The notes under the pieces are model-generated. The model saw nothing but the letters and a program-made list of their open reading frames with translations, was not told where the DNA came from and did not search any database. Position numbers and translations under genes: made by a program. From Prevotella koreensis (GTDB taxonomy: Bacteria; Bacteroidota; Bacteroidia; Bacteroidales; Bacteroidaceae): a stretch of 64,000 nt of DNA. The stretch is from the NCBI RefSeq assembly GCF_003977605.1, contig NZ_RYYU01000001.1, positions 1,750,539-1,814,538 on the forward strand. Reading direction: 5' to 3'. Shown here one piece after another: positions 44,936 to 54,100 of this stretch. Each line of letters begins with the position of its first letter. Positions within the stretch are counted from its first letter, which is position 1.

Positions 44936-47050
44936 TTATGTCTCGATGAGTTCTTTAGGTTCTGTTTCATAGTAGAAGCGGCGTTTTGCCTCTTCCTGTC
45001 GAGGCTCGCTGAAGTTGCTCACTCGCTTCAGATAACCTATTATGCGTGTCATATAGTCCACGTTGCGACTATGGCAGTGCGGACATTCCTTAATGTATCT
45101 CTTGTCTATCGTACCACACTCGTTGCATATAGTATTTGGAATATTGAACGTGAAGTAGTTGCATCCCTCCTTTGCCGCCACTTTCAGCAGGTTGCGATAT
45201 TGCTGCGTTGTGAGATGTTCTTCAAGGTTCATGTGCAGTGCCGAGCCACCTGTCAAGTGTTCTATATACGGTGCTCCGTGCATCTTGAACTTGTCTATTA
45301 TGTTCAGCGAGTCATCCTCTACGATGTAGAAATAACTGTTGTAGCAGTCACGCGGCACGAAATATCCGTCCTCACGATCCCACTTTGAATGTTTCACGCC
45401 GACATTCTCTGCCGGTATCATTTCGCAGTTGAAGAGCAGGTCTTTCGTGCGATATTGCTTGTTGTATTTTTCTATCAGTCCGAGCACCGTCTGCACATAA
45501 CGCAGATATTCCGGATTATCGCTGATTTTTATTCCCAGGAATTCAGCGGCTTCCACCAGACCGTTAACTCCTATGGTGAGATACTGTCGGCTGATGTTTA
45601 TATATCCGGCATCGAACAGTGGCAGCATGCCCGACTTCTGTAGTTCTTTCAGATTCTCGTTATATGCTATCTGCACCTTGTGGCAAAGGTCTATTATCTC
45701 GCTTAGGAACTCGGTATATACCATTTTATTGTTAACGGCATACTGTATGCAGCGATTGAGATTTATCGTCAGCACACTCTTAGAGCCGGTCGATACTCCT
45801 CCTGCACCAAGAGTATAACTGAAACCGTTGTCCTGTATCTCGTTGCGCAGTCGGCAGCACGAACTCAACGAGTCGGCGTTGTCGCTCATATAAGTGAAGA
45901 ATGAGTGTCCTTCGGCATACATTTCGGCGGTGAAGTCGCCCCATTCCTTGTCCATGCAGTCACCGTCTTTAGTGAGTAGAGCCATAGTCTCCACGGGGAA
46001 TGTCAGCACAGCCTTTGTGCGCTCTTTGTTGAACCATTTCATGAAACGCTTCTGCAACCAAGACAATCCGTTCCAGTCGGGCTGGCTTCCATCGGGGAAA
46101 TAGAACTCTCCGAACAGGCTTTGGAAATAGTATTTGTCATAGTATGCCACGTTCCAGAACACCGCTTGATAGTTACGTGCACCGGTAGGCTGGTTCAATG
46201 TATATACAATTTGCTCGAAACAGTCGGTTATCACTTTATCTATCGTGCGATTTTTAAGGCTAAGATCCACTACCTTGTCTGTATTCTGCCAATAGTCTTT
46301 GCCATATTCAAGTCCGATGAAGTAGTTCATATACATAAGGAACTCCGGCGTTGCACATGCACCGCTGAGCATCGAACTCACCATGAACACCATGTTTGCG
46401 AATCCTCCGCAGAACGATTTCAGGTTTGTCGGTGCAGTGGAATTTCCTCCGATTGATGCTGTTCCTCCTATAAGCCACGGATACATCGTTATGCTGGCGC
46501 AATAGTTCGCAAGACTCGTTTCATCGTTCTTATATATGAAATGTTTGTTTAGCAGGTCGATGTATTTGGTTGATAGTTCCTTGCCATACATCTTCTTTAT
46601 CCTGTCGGTGAGAAGACGGCGATTCAGACGTATGAAACTTGCCTTTGGAAGTTCGCCGATAAGCGTTGCAATGTTCTTGTGTTCCACGTTGGCATTGGCA
46701 TCATACTTTGAACCTGTTGCAGCATTCTCTGCTTGACAGTAGTCAACCAAAAAGTTCAACTTCTCCATTGTCTCGCGATCTTCCGTGTGGCGCTGACGAT
46801 AGAGCATGAACGACTTCGCCACATGGTAGAATCCTTCTTTCATCAGAGATTCCTCCACTTGGTTCTGGATTTCCTCTACCTTGATGTCCTCATGGATGTC
46901 AAGGTGAGCCAGTACTTTGCTAAGTACCGTCAAATCAACGGGTTCGTTTACTGATTCGAACGCCTTTATAATGGCGTTCATAATCTTATCTAACGAAAAA
47001 CGGACCTTTTGTCCGTCGCGTTTGGTAATAGAGAAAAGTTTACTTTCCAT
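44936..47050 (-). CDS. nrdD: Anaerobic (class III) ribonucleoside-triphosphate reductase
   Basis: 704 residues. It reduces ribonucleotides to deoxyribonucleotides without oxygen. The N-terminal ATP-cone is 'SITKRDGQKVRFSLDKIMNAI'. Near the C-terminus a zinc site is formed by 'CNECGTIDKRYIKECPHC', followed by the glycyl-radical segment 'MTRIIGYLKRV' (RxxGY). These fit an active enzyme. First gene of nrdDG. Its promoter lies about 140 bases upstream, leaving a long A/T-rich leader. Confidence 0.96.
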   Translation of the reverse strand: MESKLFSITKRDGQKVRFSLDKIMNAIIKAFESVNEPVDLTVLSKVLAHLDIHEDIKVEEIQNQVEESLMKEGFYHVAKSFMLYRQRHTEDRETMEKLNFLVDYCQAENAATGSKYDANANVEHKNIATLIGELPKASFIRLNRRLLTDRIKKMYGKELSTKYIDLLNKHFIYKNDETSLANYCASITMYPWLIGGTASIGGNSTAPTNLKSFCGGFANMVFMVSSMLSGACATPEFLMYMNYFIGLEYGKDYWQNTDKVVDLSLKNRTIDKVITDCFEQIVYTLNQPTGARNYQAVFWNVAYYDKYYFQSLFGEFYFPDGSQPDWNGLSWLQKRFMKWFNKERTKAVLTFPVETMALLTKDGDCMDKEWGDFTAEMYAEGHSFFTYMSDNADSLSSCCRLRNEIQDNGFSYTLGAGGVSTGSKSVLTINLNRCIQYAVNNKMVYTEFLSEIIDLCHKVQIAYNENLKELQKSGMLPLFDAGYINISRQYLTIGVNGLVEAAEFLGIKISDNPEYLRYVQTVLGLIEKYNKQYRTKDLLFNCEMIPAENVGVKHSKWDREDGYFVPRDCYNSYFYIVEDDSLNIIDKFKMHGAPYIEHLTGGSALHMNLEEHLTTQQYRNLLKVAAKEGCNYFTFNIPNTICNECGTIDKRYIKECPHCHSRNVDYMTRIIGYLKRVSNFSEPRQEEAKRRFYYETEPKELIET

Positions 47051-47195
47051 TAGTATTTTATTTAGTATATCATAATTTCAATAGTTCTCTTATTTACCCC
47101 TGTGTATCATCAAAGTTCTCTTTTTTGGAAAACATTTTTTATTTTGCTTCTTAAAAAGTTTTCCGTTTTGGAAAAGTTTTAGTGCTGCAAAGATA
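47051..47195 (-). promoter_or_regulatory. Promoter and leader of nrdDG
   Basis: The minus strand reads TATCTTTG at 47195-47188. The leader of about 130 bases contains repeated GGAAAA/TTTTCC elements that can pair with each other (near 47129, 47160 and 47170). No NrdR box was recognised. Confidence 0.55.
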
Positions 47196-47300
47196 CAAAT
47201 TATTTCTAATTGAACAAATAAAAAATGAAAAAAAATGTCCTTGCATCATTTCCGGAGATTTTTTCTCCGCATGGTGCGAGAACATTCTTTTTTTTGTCCA

Positions 47301-47351
47301 AATCGGTAATTAGAGTCCTTGACTGATTCTGTTGCGTTCTAATTGCCGATT
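47301..47351. terminator. Hairpin downstream of the HU-smalltalk operon
   Basis: Fourteen-base arms (47301-47314 and 47338-47351, one mismatch) lie in the gap 47196-47402. A smaller hairpin ATGGTT/AACCAT lies at 47367-47387. Likely ends the minus-strand operon, but lacks a T-run. Confidence 0.5.
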
Positions 47352-47402
47352 GGGTTTTAAGCAGTGATGGTTATAGGGGAGAACCATTCACGCCACGTTG
47401 CC

Positions 47403-47504
47403 TTAAAAAGCCCCCATTGCGGCATTCGCTCCAAACACACCGAGCAATGCTGTTGCCACGGCTACTACAATTTTTAATATTGTTTTCCAGTTTTCTTTGT
47501 TCAT
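47403..47504 (-). CDS. Smalltalk-type mini-protein (33 residues)
   Basis: A 33-residue frame starting MNKENWKTILKIVVAVATAL and ending ANAAMGAF: a short amphipathic start followed by one hydrophobic helix. This matches in length, position and pattern the tiny Bacteroidales proteins annotated as 'smalltalk', which commonly sit directly after an HU-HIG DNA-binding gene, as here (10 bases after the HU stop). Function is unknown; a membrane or phage-related role has not been shown. Codon structure and context make it a real gene despite its size. Confidence 0.8.
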   Translation of the reverse strand: MNKENWKTILKIVVAVATALLGVFGANAAMGAF

Positions 47505-47514
47505 ATTTTTTCTG

Positions 47515-47964
47515 TTAAGGTGTTTCTGTTTCTTTTTCATCTTCTTTTTTCACGTCGTTTTTCGGGAGTTCTTTGACCGCTACGCCGCTAAGCATTGCAC
47601 GATGTCGATAGCCGTTCTTGTCTATCTTCGTCTCCGGGCGGAACAGAAGGTGAGTTCCTTTCACGTTTTTCTGTGCGCTGAACTCCTTCACGCTTGATGC
47701 CGATGTAGTACTGATTCCGATCTTGAATGTTCCGAGGCGGTCAATCTTTACACTCATGCTCTGTTGAAGTTTTCTCTGCATTGTGGTCACCAACTCCGAG
47801 ATTACCGCCAAGATGTCGGCACGCTTCACCGTACAGTTCTCTTGCATTTCCTCTGAGAGTTGCTCTGTGCTAACGGTGTCTATGTGCTTTGCCCTGCCAT
47901 ACCATGAGCCCTTGTGCTTACTGTTCTTTCTGTTGTCCTGATAAAGTTTATAAAATACTGCCAT
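47515..47964 (-). CDS. HU-HIG-family DNA-binding protein
   Basis: 149 residues. An HU/IHF-like fold variant of Bacteroidota: 'VKRADILAVISELVTTMQRKLQQSMSVKIDRLGTFKIGISTTSA' covers the helical start and first strands (several conserved blocks), followed by 'FRPETKIDK'. The N-terminus 'MAVFYKLYQDNR' is typical of this family, which has an extra leader segment. The C-terminus is charged and low complexity (K/E). Likely a nucleoid or regulatory DNA binder. In operon with the smalltalk gene; promoter at 48105-48098 leaves a leader of about 125 bases. Confidence 0.88.
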   Translation of the reverse strand: MAVFYKLYQDNRKNSKHKGSWYGRAKHIDTVSTEQLSEEMQENCTVKRADILAVISELVTTMQRKLQQSMSVKIDRLGTFKIGISTTSASSVKEFSAQKNVKGTHLLFRPETKIDKNGYRHRAMLSGVAVKELPKNDVKKEDEKETETP

Positions 47965-48097
47965 TGTTTTTTCCTTTCTTTTTTAATTAATGGTTAATGT
48001 TTTTTTGTTATCACTGAAATATTTTTACCGCGCGGTGTGCCTTCACTTCGTCGTTACCGTGTCTCGAGCCGCAGCCTCGTCTCCGTGATTGCGGTTG

Positions 48098-48105
48098 CAA
48101 AGGTA
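48098..48105 (-). promoter_or_regulatory. Promoter -7 box of the HU gene
   Basis: The minus strand reads TACCTTTG. It stands back to back with the tcdA promoter. Confidence 0.55.
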
Positions 48106-48159
48106 CTGCATAAGAAAGGCGAAATCAAACTTTATATGGCTACATATATGCTACTTTGC

Positions 48160-48190
48160 TTGTTTCTTAAACATCTTATGCTTATCTTTG
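48160..48190 (+). promoter_or_regulatory. Promoter of tcdA, implying a very short or absent leader
   Basis: TTG (48160-48162), a 20-base spacer, TATCTTTG (48183-48190), then eight bases to the ATG at 48199. It rules out the longer frame starting at 48037. Confidence 0.7.
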
Positions 48191-48198
48191 CATTCGAA

Positions 48199-48963
48199 AT
48201 GACTGATAATAACGACTTCCTTACGCGCACCCGACTGCTTGTCGGAGATGATGCTATTGCCGACATATCCGCACGGCGCGTCATTATTTTCGGTGTCGGC
48301 GGTGTCGGTTCATGGTGTGCAGAGAGCCTTGTGCGCTCAGGCATAACCCACCTTACCATTGTCGATAGCGATGAGGTGTGTGTCTCAAACATCAATCGTC
48401 AACTCATGGCCACCACACAAACGATAGGCCGCCCCAAGGTTGAGGCTTTGCGCGAACGTCTTCTTTCGATAAACCCAACGGCTGATATAGTCGCTCGCAG
48501 ACAGGTGTTCTGCGAAGAGACACTTCCGGAATACCGTTTCGACGATTACGACTATGTCATAGATGCGATAGATTCACTTAAAGATAAGGTGTTATTAATA
48601 TATAAGGTATGCGAGAGCCGTGCAACCCTTTTCTCCTCGATGGGTGCTGCGCTTAAGATGGATCCCACGCGCATCGGTGTCAAGGAGTTCATGAAAGTGG
48701 AAGGTTGTCCGTTGGCTCGTGCCCTGCGTAAGCGTTTTAAGTCTCTTGGCCGTCATCCTACACGAAAATTCCTCTGTGTGTATAGCGATGAACTCCTGCC
48801 AAATCTTGGCAATAACGCAGCCGATGCCATAGAAACAACCACATTCCGTAAGGCACAGACCAACGGAGCGGTGGCTCACATTACCGCAATCTTCGGCTTC
48901 ACTCTTGCCGGACTTGTCATCAAAGACATAGTTTCACAAAAAGACCGGGATAAAATTATTTGA
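48199..48963 (+). CDS. tcdA: tRNA threonylcarbamoyladenosine dehydratase (E1-like)
   Basis: 254 residues from the ATG at 48199. It cyclises t6A37 of tRNA to ct6A using ATP, in the cytoplasm. The ThiF/MoeB-type nucleotide fold is 'VIIFGVGGVGSWCAESLVRSG', followed by 'DSDEVCVSNINRQLMA' (D...N..RQ) and 'GRPKVEALRERL'. It lacks the C-terminal extensions of MoeB, which fits TcdA/YgdL. The typical N-terminus 'RTRLLVGDDAI' supports this start although the promoter lies only eight bases upstream. Confidence 0.92.
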   Translation: MTDNNDFLTRTRLLVGDDAIADISARRVIIFGVGGVGSWCAESLVRSGITHLTIVDSDEVCVSNINRQLMATTQTIGRPKVEALRERLLSINPTADIVARRQVFCEETLPEYRFDDYDYVIDAIDSLKDKVLLIYKVCESRATLFSSMGAALKMDPTRIGVKEFMKVEGCPLARALRKRFKSLGRHPTRKFLCVYSDELLPNLGNNAADAIETTTFRKAQTNGAVAHITAIFGFTLAGLVIKDIVSQKDRDKII

Positions 48964-49069
48964 TAAATTATAACGTATTATTTTCTCTTTTCATTATTTA
49001 TATATATATTTGCAAACTGAGTACTTTAACACATAAAGCATTAGTCAAACTTAAACAAAATAATGAGTC

Positions 49070-49627
49070 ATGAAGAAAATGATTTTTATAGCCATGGCAA
49101 TATCTATATCGCAGTTTGCCTTGGCGCAGTCAACAGAGAAGAAAGTCAGCCGCATACGCGAACAGTATAACTCGGCACAAGAAATTGCAAAATTCATGAA
49201 CGATGACGAGTGGATGGAAAACGAATGCCATACGCTGACTTTTAAGTCAAAGATAAACTATGCCGGCAGAGGAAAGGTGGAGCATGATACGAAAATGTTG
49301 CTCACGCGTGCCGCCGAGACTAACGAGAATACTGATGATTTCAATACTTTCAGACCGTGGTTGACCCGTGAGAATATCGTTTATTCTGCCGGAATCTATC
49401 GCGAGATGCTATTTGACAAGGTCACGGGCAAACTCCTTTTTTGTTATCAGCGTGCTCCATTATCAAATGGTGATGTCGGAGAAGTGCGCTTTTATTATGA
49501 CAATGGGAAACTAATAAAAGCCGTTCCCAACAACGTGAAAAGTTATTATATCAGAACTCCTAAAGAAATAATTTCGATAGCAGAGTCTGTAAAGAAAATG
49601 GTGGCTAACTATAATTATATCGACTAA
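49070..49627 (+). CDS. Exported protein of unknown function
   Basis: 185 residues. Signal peptide MKKMIFIAMAISISQFALAQ with a clear A-Q cleavage site. The mature part is mixed helix/strand with no motif I recognise. Near the middle it reads 'LFDKVTGKLLFCYQRAPL' and 'VRFYYDNGKLIKAV', which look like beta hairpins. Promoter box TATATTTG lies at 49005-49012. It is followed by a terminator and is therefore monocistronic. No function is proposed. Confidence 0.7.
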   Translation: MKKMIFIAMAISISQFALAQSTEKKVSRIREQYNSAQEIAKFMNDDEWMENECHTLTFKSKINYAGRGKVEHDTKMLLTRAAETNENTDDFNTFRPWLTRENIVYSAGIYREMLFDKVTGKLLFCYQRAPLSNGDVGEVRFYYDNGKLIKAVPNNVKSYYIRTPKEIISIAESVKKMVANYNYID

Positions 49628-49664
49628 AGATAATTGTTTCGTTACAAATAACTTAAAGATAACT

Positions 49665-49702
49665 AAAAAACTCATGGCATACCTGTTGTTATGAGTTTTT
49701 TT
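49665..49702 (+). terminator. Intrinsic terminator after the exported protein gene
   Basis: AAAAAACTCAT (49665-49675) pairs with ATGAGTTTTTT (49691-49701), which supplies its own T-run. The next gene's promoter begins a few bases later. Confidence 0.85.
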
Positions 49703-49705
49703 GAC

Positions 49706-49713
49706 TACCTTTG
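49706..49713 (+). promoter_or_regulatory. Promoter -7 box of the following secreted-protein gene
   Basis: TACCTTTG, 37 bases before the ATG at 49751. Confidence 0.65.
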
Positions 49714-49750
49714 CAAGTCAATATATTTGCTAATTTAAAAATAAATGATT

Positions 49751-50980
49751 ATGAGAAAAGTTTTACACATTGCCCTCGTGGCGTTATTTTCAACATTGAC
49801 ACTTGGTGCATACGCACAGGAGACTGTTCTTTGGGAGGAGAATTGGCAGTCTTCAGCAGAAAAGACACTTGTCAATGAAGTACAGAATCCAAATGCTGTT
49901 TACACTATCAACACAGAGGGTGGTGCAGCTCCTAAGTTCACCAAGTTGTATTACAAGACCGGTAGCACAGAAAACCTTGAGTTACTCCTTCCTAAGAAGG
50001 GTAATAAAGAAACTTGGACTGCAACAATCAACGATTTGAAAGGCAAGAGCGGTGATCTTACTCTTACATTCGCTTACAATAAGGATGGACTTGAAATCAC
50101 AAGTTCAACCGCCGGTGTAACTATTACTGAGGTTAGTAAGACAGGAGCGAAAATCAATGTTCCGGAAGGAACAGCAAACCTTGTTCTTACATTTAAAAAC
50201 ACTATTACTTTCAACGGCCGTATCGACGACATCAAGCTCGTAGCCGGTGCAGCAGAAGAAGTTTATCCGGAAGTAGCGAACATTGCTGCACTGAAGGCTC
50301 TTGGTGTTGGTGCGAAAGCCATACTTACATTGACCGATGCTCATGTCAATTTCGCTAATGGCAAAGATGTATTTATTGAGGATGCTACAGGTGCAATCAA
50401 TTTCTATGACTGTGGACTCACATATACTGCAGGTCAGAAACTCAACGGAACCATAAAGGTAAAAGAGTACAAACTCTACTACAAATTGCCTGAAGTAACC
50501 GTGATTGCCGACAACAATCTTGTTGCTACCGAAGGTGAGGTTACACCAAACGAGGTTTCTATCGAGAGCGTAAGCGAGGCTATGGCTTGCAAACTCGTTA
50601 AGGTTTCAGGAAAGGTGACAACAGCAGAGGAAGAATATCAAGATAAGAACGGTGAAACTAAAAAACGCACCAATTATTTCCTTGAGGATGGGGATCAGAA
50701 CACTGTTCAGTTCTACCGCAAGTGGGAAAAACTCGAAGGTACTGACATCTCTACTCTCGTAGCAGGTGATAATGCGACTGTGACCGGTATTGTTGTTTTC
50801 CGTAAAAATGTCCCGGTAGTTGCTGTTACAGCATTCGAGAAGAACGGAACAAACTCTATCAGCGACATCAGCGCAGAGTATGACAACAATGCACCTGTTT
50901 ACAACATCGCAGGTCAGCGCGTAGAGAAGGCCGTTAAGGGCATCTACATCCGTAACGGAAAAAAATACGTACTAAAATAA
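49751..50980 (+). CDS. Secreted protein with OB-fold-like region and GIYI-NGKK tail
   Basis: 409 residues from the ATG at 49751; an ATG two codons earlier (49745) is also possible. Signal peptide MRKVLHIALVALFSTLTLGAYAQ. Residues about 20-165 look like a jelly-roll lectin-type domain. Residues about 170-365 contain an OB-fold-like pattern ('GAKAILTLTDAHVNFANGKDVFIEDATGAINFY' blocks, then 'VSGKVTTAEEEY' and 'NATVTGIVVFRKNVPVV'). The C-terminus 'VYNIAGQRVEKAVKGIYIRN' ends in NGKKYVLK, the short tail common on exported Prevotella proteins. Likely surface or secreted; the ligand is unknown. Confidence 0.75.
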   Translation: MRKVLHIALVALFSTLTLGAYAQETVLWEENWQSSAEKTLVNEVQNPNAVYTINTEGGAAPKFTKLYYKTGSTENLELLLPKKGNKETWTATINDLKGKSGDLTLTFAYNKDGLEITSSTAGVTITEVSKTGAKINVPEGTANLVLTFKNTITFNGRIDDIKLVAGAAEEVYPEVANIAALKALGVGAKAILTLTDAHVNFANGKDVFIEDATGAINFYDCGLTYTAGQKLNGTIKVKEYKLYYKLPEVTVIADNNLVATEGEVTPNEVSIESVSEAMACKLVKVSGKVTTAEEEYQDKNGETKKRTNYFLEDGDQNTVQFYRKWEKLEGTDISTLVAGDNATVTGIVVFRKNVPVVAVTAFEKNGTNSISDISAEYDNNAPVYNIAGQRVEKAVKGIYIRNGKKYVLK

Positions 50981-50997
50981 TACACGACACTGAAATC

Positions 50998-51040
50998 AAA
51001 AGGGAAACAATCTTCGATAACGGAGAGTTTCCCTTTTGAT
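50998..51040 (+). terminator. Hairpin terminator
   Basis: AAAAGGGAAAC (50998-51008) pairs with GTTTCCCTTTT (51027-51037) around an 18-base loop. Confidence 0.8.
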
Positions 51041-51170
51041 TATTATGAGTAGATGTTTTCTGAACATCTGTTTCAAATTGACTTCAAACAATCATGTCTG
51101 ACTGTCACACCTCACATCCTTTTTAGACAAATCCTTTTTTATTTTTATATTAATCCTAAATCTTTTGCTT

Positions 51171-54100
51171 ATGAAGAATCTAAAAATCTTTTTGTTATTG
51201 ATTCTTGGACTGTTGGCAAATATTCCTGTCGTTGCCCAAGATGACATTGTAAACGACTACATGGTGGATTTCAATTCCCCCATAACAACGAACACGAGTC
51301 CACATGGTGTCGAAAACCGTGATTTTATCGTTAGTTCGGGATGGGGGCATTTGGTAGGAATGCAGGAAATAGGTGCCGGAAATGTACCGACATACGTGCC
51401 TTACACCTACAATGCCACAGGCGGAGTGGATGATAGCGGATGTCTGCAGGCCGGTGCCGGTTCTGTTTATGACTCATGGAACGAGGACTATGTTAACATC
51501 TGGGACTATCTTGTAACACCTCTCGTAAAAGGTACGGTAACCATCAGCATGAAAAAAGCGAATGCAAATGGTTTTATTGAGTTCTGCACAATGCAGAAAA
51601 ATGGCGACAAATGGGAAGTCGGTGTGCTGCTAAATGCCACGGCAATTGTTCTGCCGAACACTGAGAATTTCGTAACATACACCCTTCCCGAACTGACAAA
51701 ATATACCTACATAGGTATCAGAATGGTGCATTGCTATGTTGATAATTTCAAAGCCACGACAGCGAATTTCAAGAAAATGTCGAGCCTGAAGATAAACAAC
51801 ATATCGCCTAACACCGACACTACGGTAGATGCTGACGCAGAAGGAAAGTTCGATGTCACATTCACCACTACTGTAACCAATAATGGAGACTTCGACATCG
51901 CGGCAGGTACAGAAAACTTTAGCGTGTCGCTGTATAAATATAATGCCGGAGGAAGTGCAGACAAGGCCGATCATGTTCACCTTGTCACTGTGCCCATTAC
52001 AGAGGACTTGGCACGGAAAGCAACTTCCGGAGAACTCACACTGACAGCAACACTGAACACGTCAGACTATGAGACTGCGATGACTAACGGCATAAGTTTC
52101 CGTATCTACGAAAATATTTCGGGGACATATAAATCAACAAAGTCAGTGAAGGTTGTGCCATACGTGCCGATTCTTAGTTTGCAGACAAAGATAGGCAACT
52201 CAACAAAGACCTATGTTGACGGTGAGGAGTTTTATTTGGGAACTTCGCTGTCGGCATTGTCTCAAGATATGGAAATCGTCAACAGCGGTGGTGCACCGTT
52301 GGAAATTACGGGCGTGACCGTTCCTGAAGGGTTCACAACAACGCTGACAGCACAAAACATTGCTCCGCACAACCGCATTGCGTTCAACATCGCAACAACC
52401 GAAAGTGCCGGAGTGAAAGAGGGCAATCTCGTAATCAAAAGCAATGCTGGAGACTTCACGCTGAAGATGAGTGCCGTCATTGCAGCGGCAGATAAGTATT
52501 TCGTGAACTTCGAAACCGATGATTCCGCTGTCGGTATGATTGCCGAAAAGATTGCCGACGGATTCTACTCATACGGCTGGATTACGAACAATACAAACGA
52601 AGCCGGCTATCCGGGCAATGAGAAAAATGCGTTCTTGAAGACGGATGTGAGCGAAAAGGCACAAGGTCCTTTCAAACTGATCACGCCGTTGCTTAAGGTT
52701 GCTGACGGAGAAACTCTGAGTTTTGAGGCCGCACGTTACTATGTACAACAGGCCGAACTTAAGGTTTATTACTCTGCCGACCGCAGCACATGGAATCTTG
52801 TGCGCACCCTGAGCACTGCCGAGGGCACCGCACCTGAAGACATGTTCTCTGACGAGAATGCACCGAAGTACGGAAAGAAGTTCCTACGCTACACCATCAA
52901 CAATATCCCGGCAGGAGAATGGTATGTCGCTTTCGAGGGCGGAAACAATAAGCCGGTATTCATAGACAATATTCTTGGATACAAGAGGGTTGATGTTGCT
53001 CACGATGTGAAAATCAATGCCACGATACCTGAAAGCGGAATGGTAAATGGCAAAATGACAATAACTGTCAATGCGTTTAACCTGCTCGGCAAGTCGGAAA
53101 GCGGGAGTGGCTATGTTGCAAAGGTGCTCTTTGGCGACAAGGTTGTTAAGGAAATGCCGGGAATAACGATTCCGGCAGGCGGAAACGTTAATTTCAATAT
53201 CGACGTTACTCCGCATGTGGTCGGAACATTCGATGCAGTGGTGAAATTCGTATTTGCCGATGGCAACGAGGCGAAGTCTGAAACGAAAAGCGTAACAATA
53301 GCCGAGGAAACATTCTCTTCTGTGCTTGAAGCAGGCGGACCGGCAACAGGCAAGAGTTATCTTGCACCTTTCGGAACATACTACAAGAAGAGCGAATCGC
53401 AGTCGATATATCTTCCTGCCGACCTGAAAGGACTTACATCGGGTAGCAAGATTACGAGCATAACATATCGTGGTCATAATACCAAGGTGGGCGATTCAGA
53501 ATATGATACACAGGTATGGATTGGCGAGACTACACTCAATGAGTTCGCAACATTGGAACCGGTTGACAAGTCCACTCTCAAAAAAGTGTTTGACGGTAAA
53601 ATAAAACCTAACCAGACACAGACTTCTGAAGATAATGACGACCTTATGGTGTTCACTTTTGCCGAACCATACATTTATCAAGGTGGCAACATCGTTGTGG
53701 GTGTGCGAACAGAAGCCGAGAGTTACAATATGTCGTTCGGTATAGGTTACAGCGTTTGCGAGACTACCAAGTCAATACGTCGTGGTGTAGATAACGGGGA
53801 TTTGGATAGTAAAGCGTGGACGGTATCGTCATCAGGCGCATACACCACAACACCGAAGACGCTGCCTGTTGTCTATTTTGGAGTTTTGGCAGAAGCACCC
53901 GTAATAAGTGGTGTCGTTTCCGACAAGGCCGACGGACAAAAAATAAATGGTGCTCAAGTTACGGCAACTTCAGGTGATGTGATATATGAAACCACAACCA
54001 ACGACGAGGGTAAGTATTCTATCAGCATCTTACAACCCGTACTGGATTACGAACTCAGGGTTCATGCCGAAGGATATGCTCCAAAAAAGGAGAACATCAA

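Noticed and set aside
47051..47195. NrdR boxes upstream of nrdD
   Set aside because: No palindromic NrdR-type pair was found; the repeated GGAAAA/TTTTCC motifs do not match.
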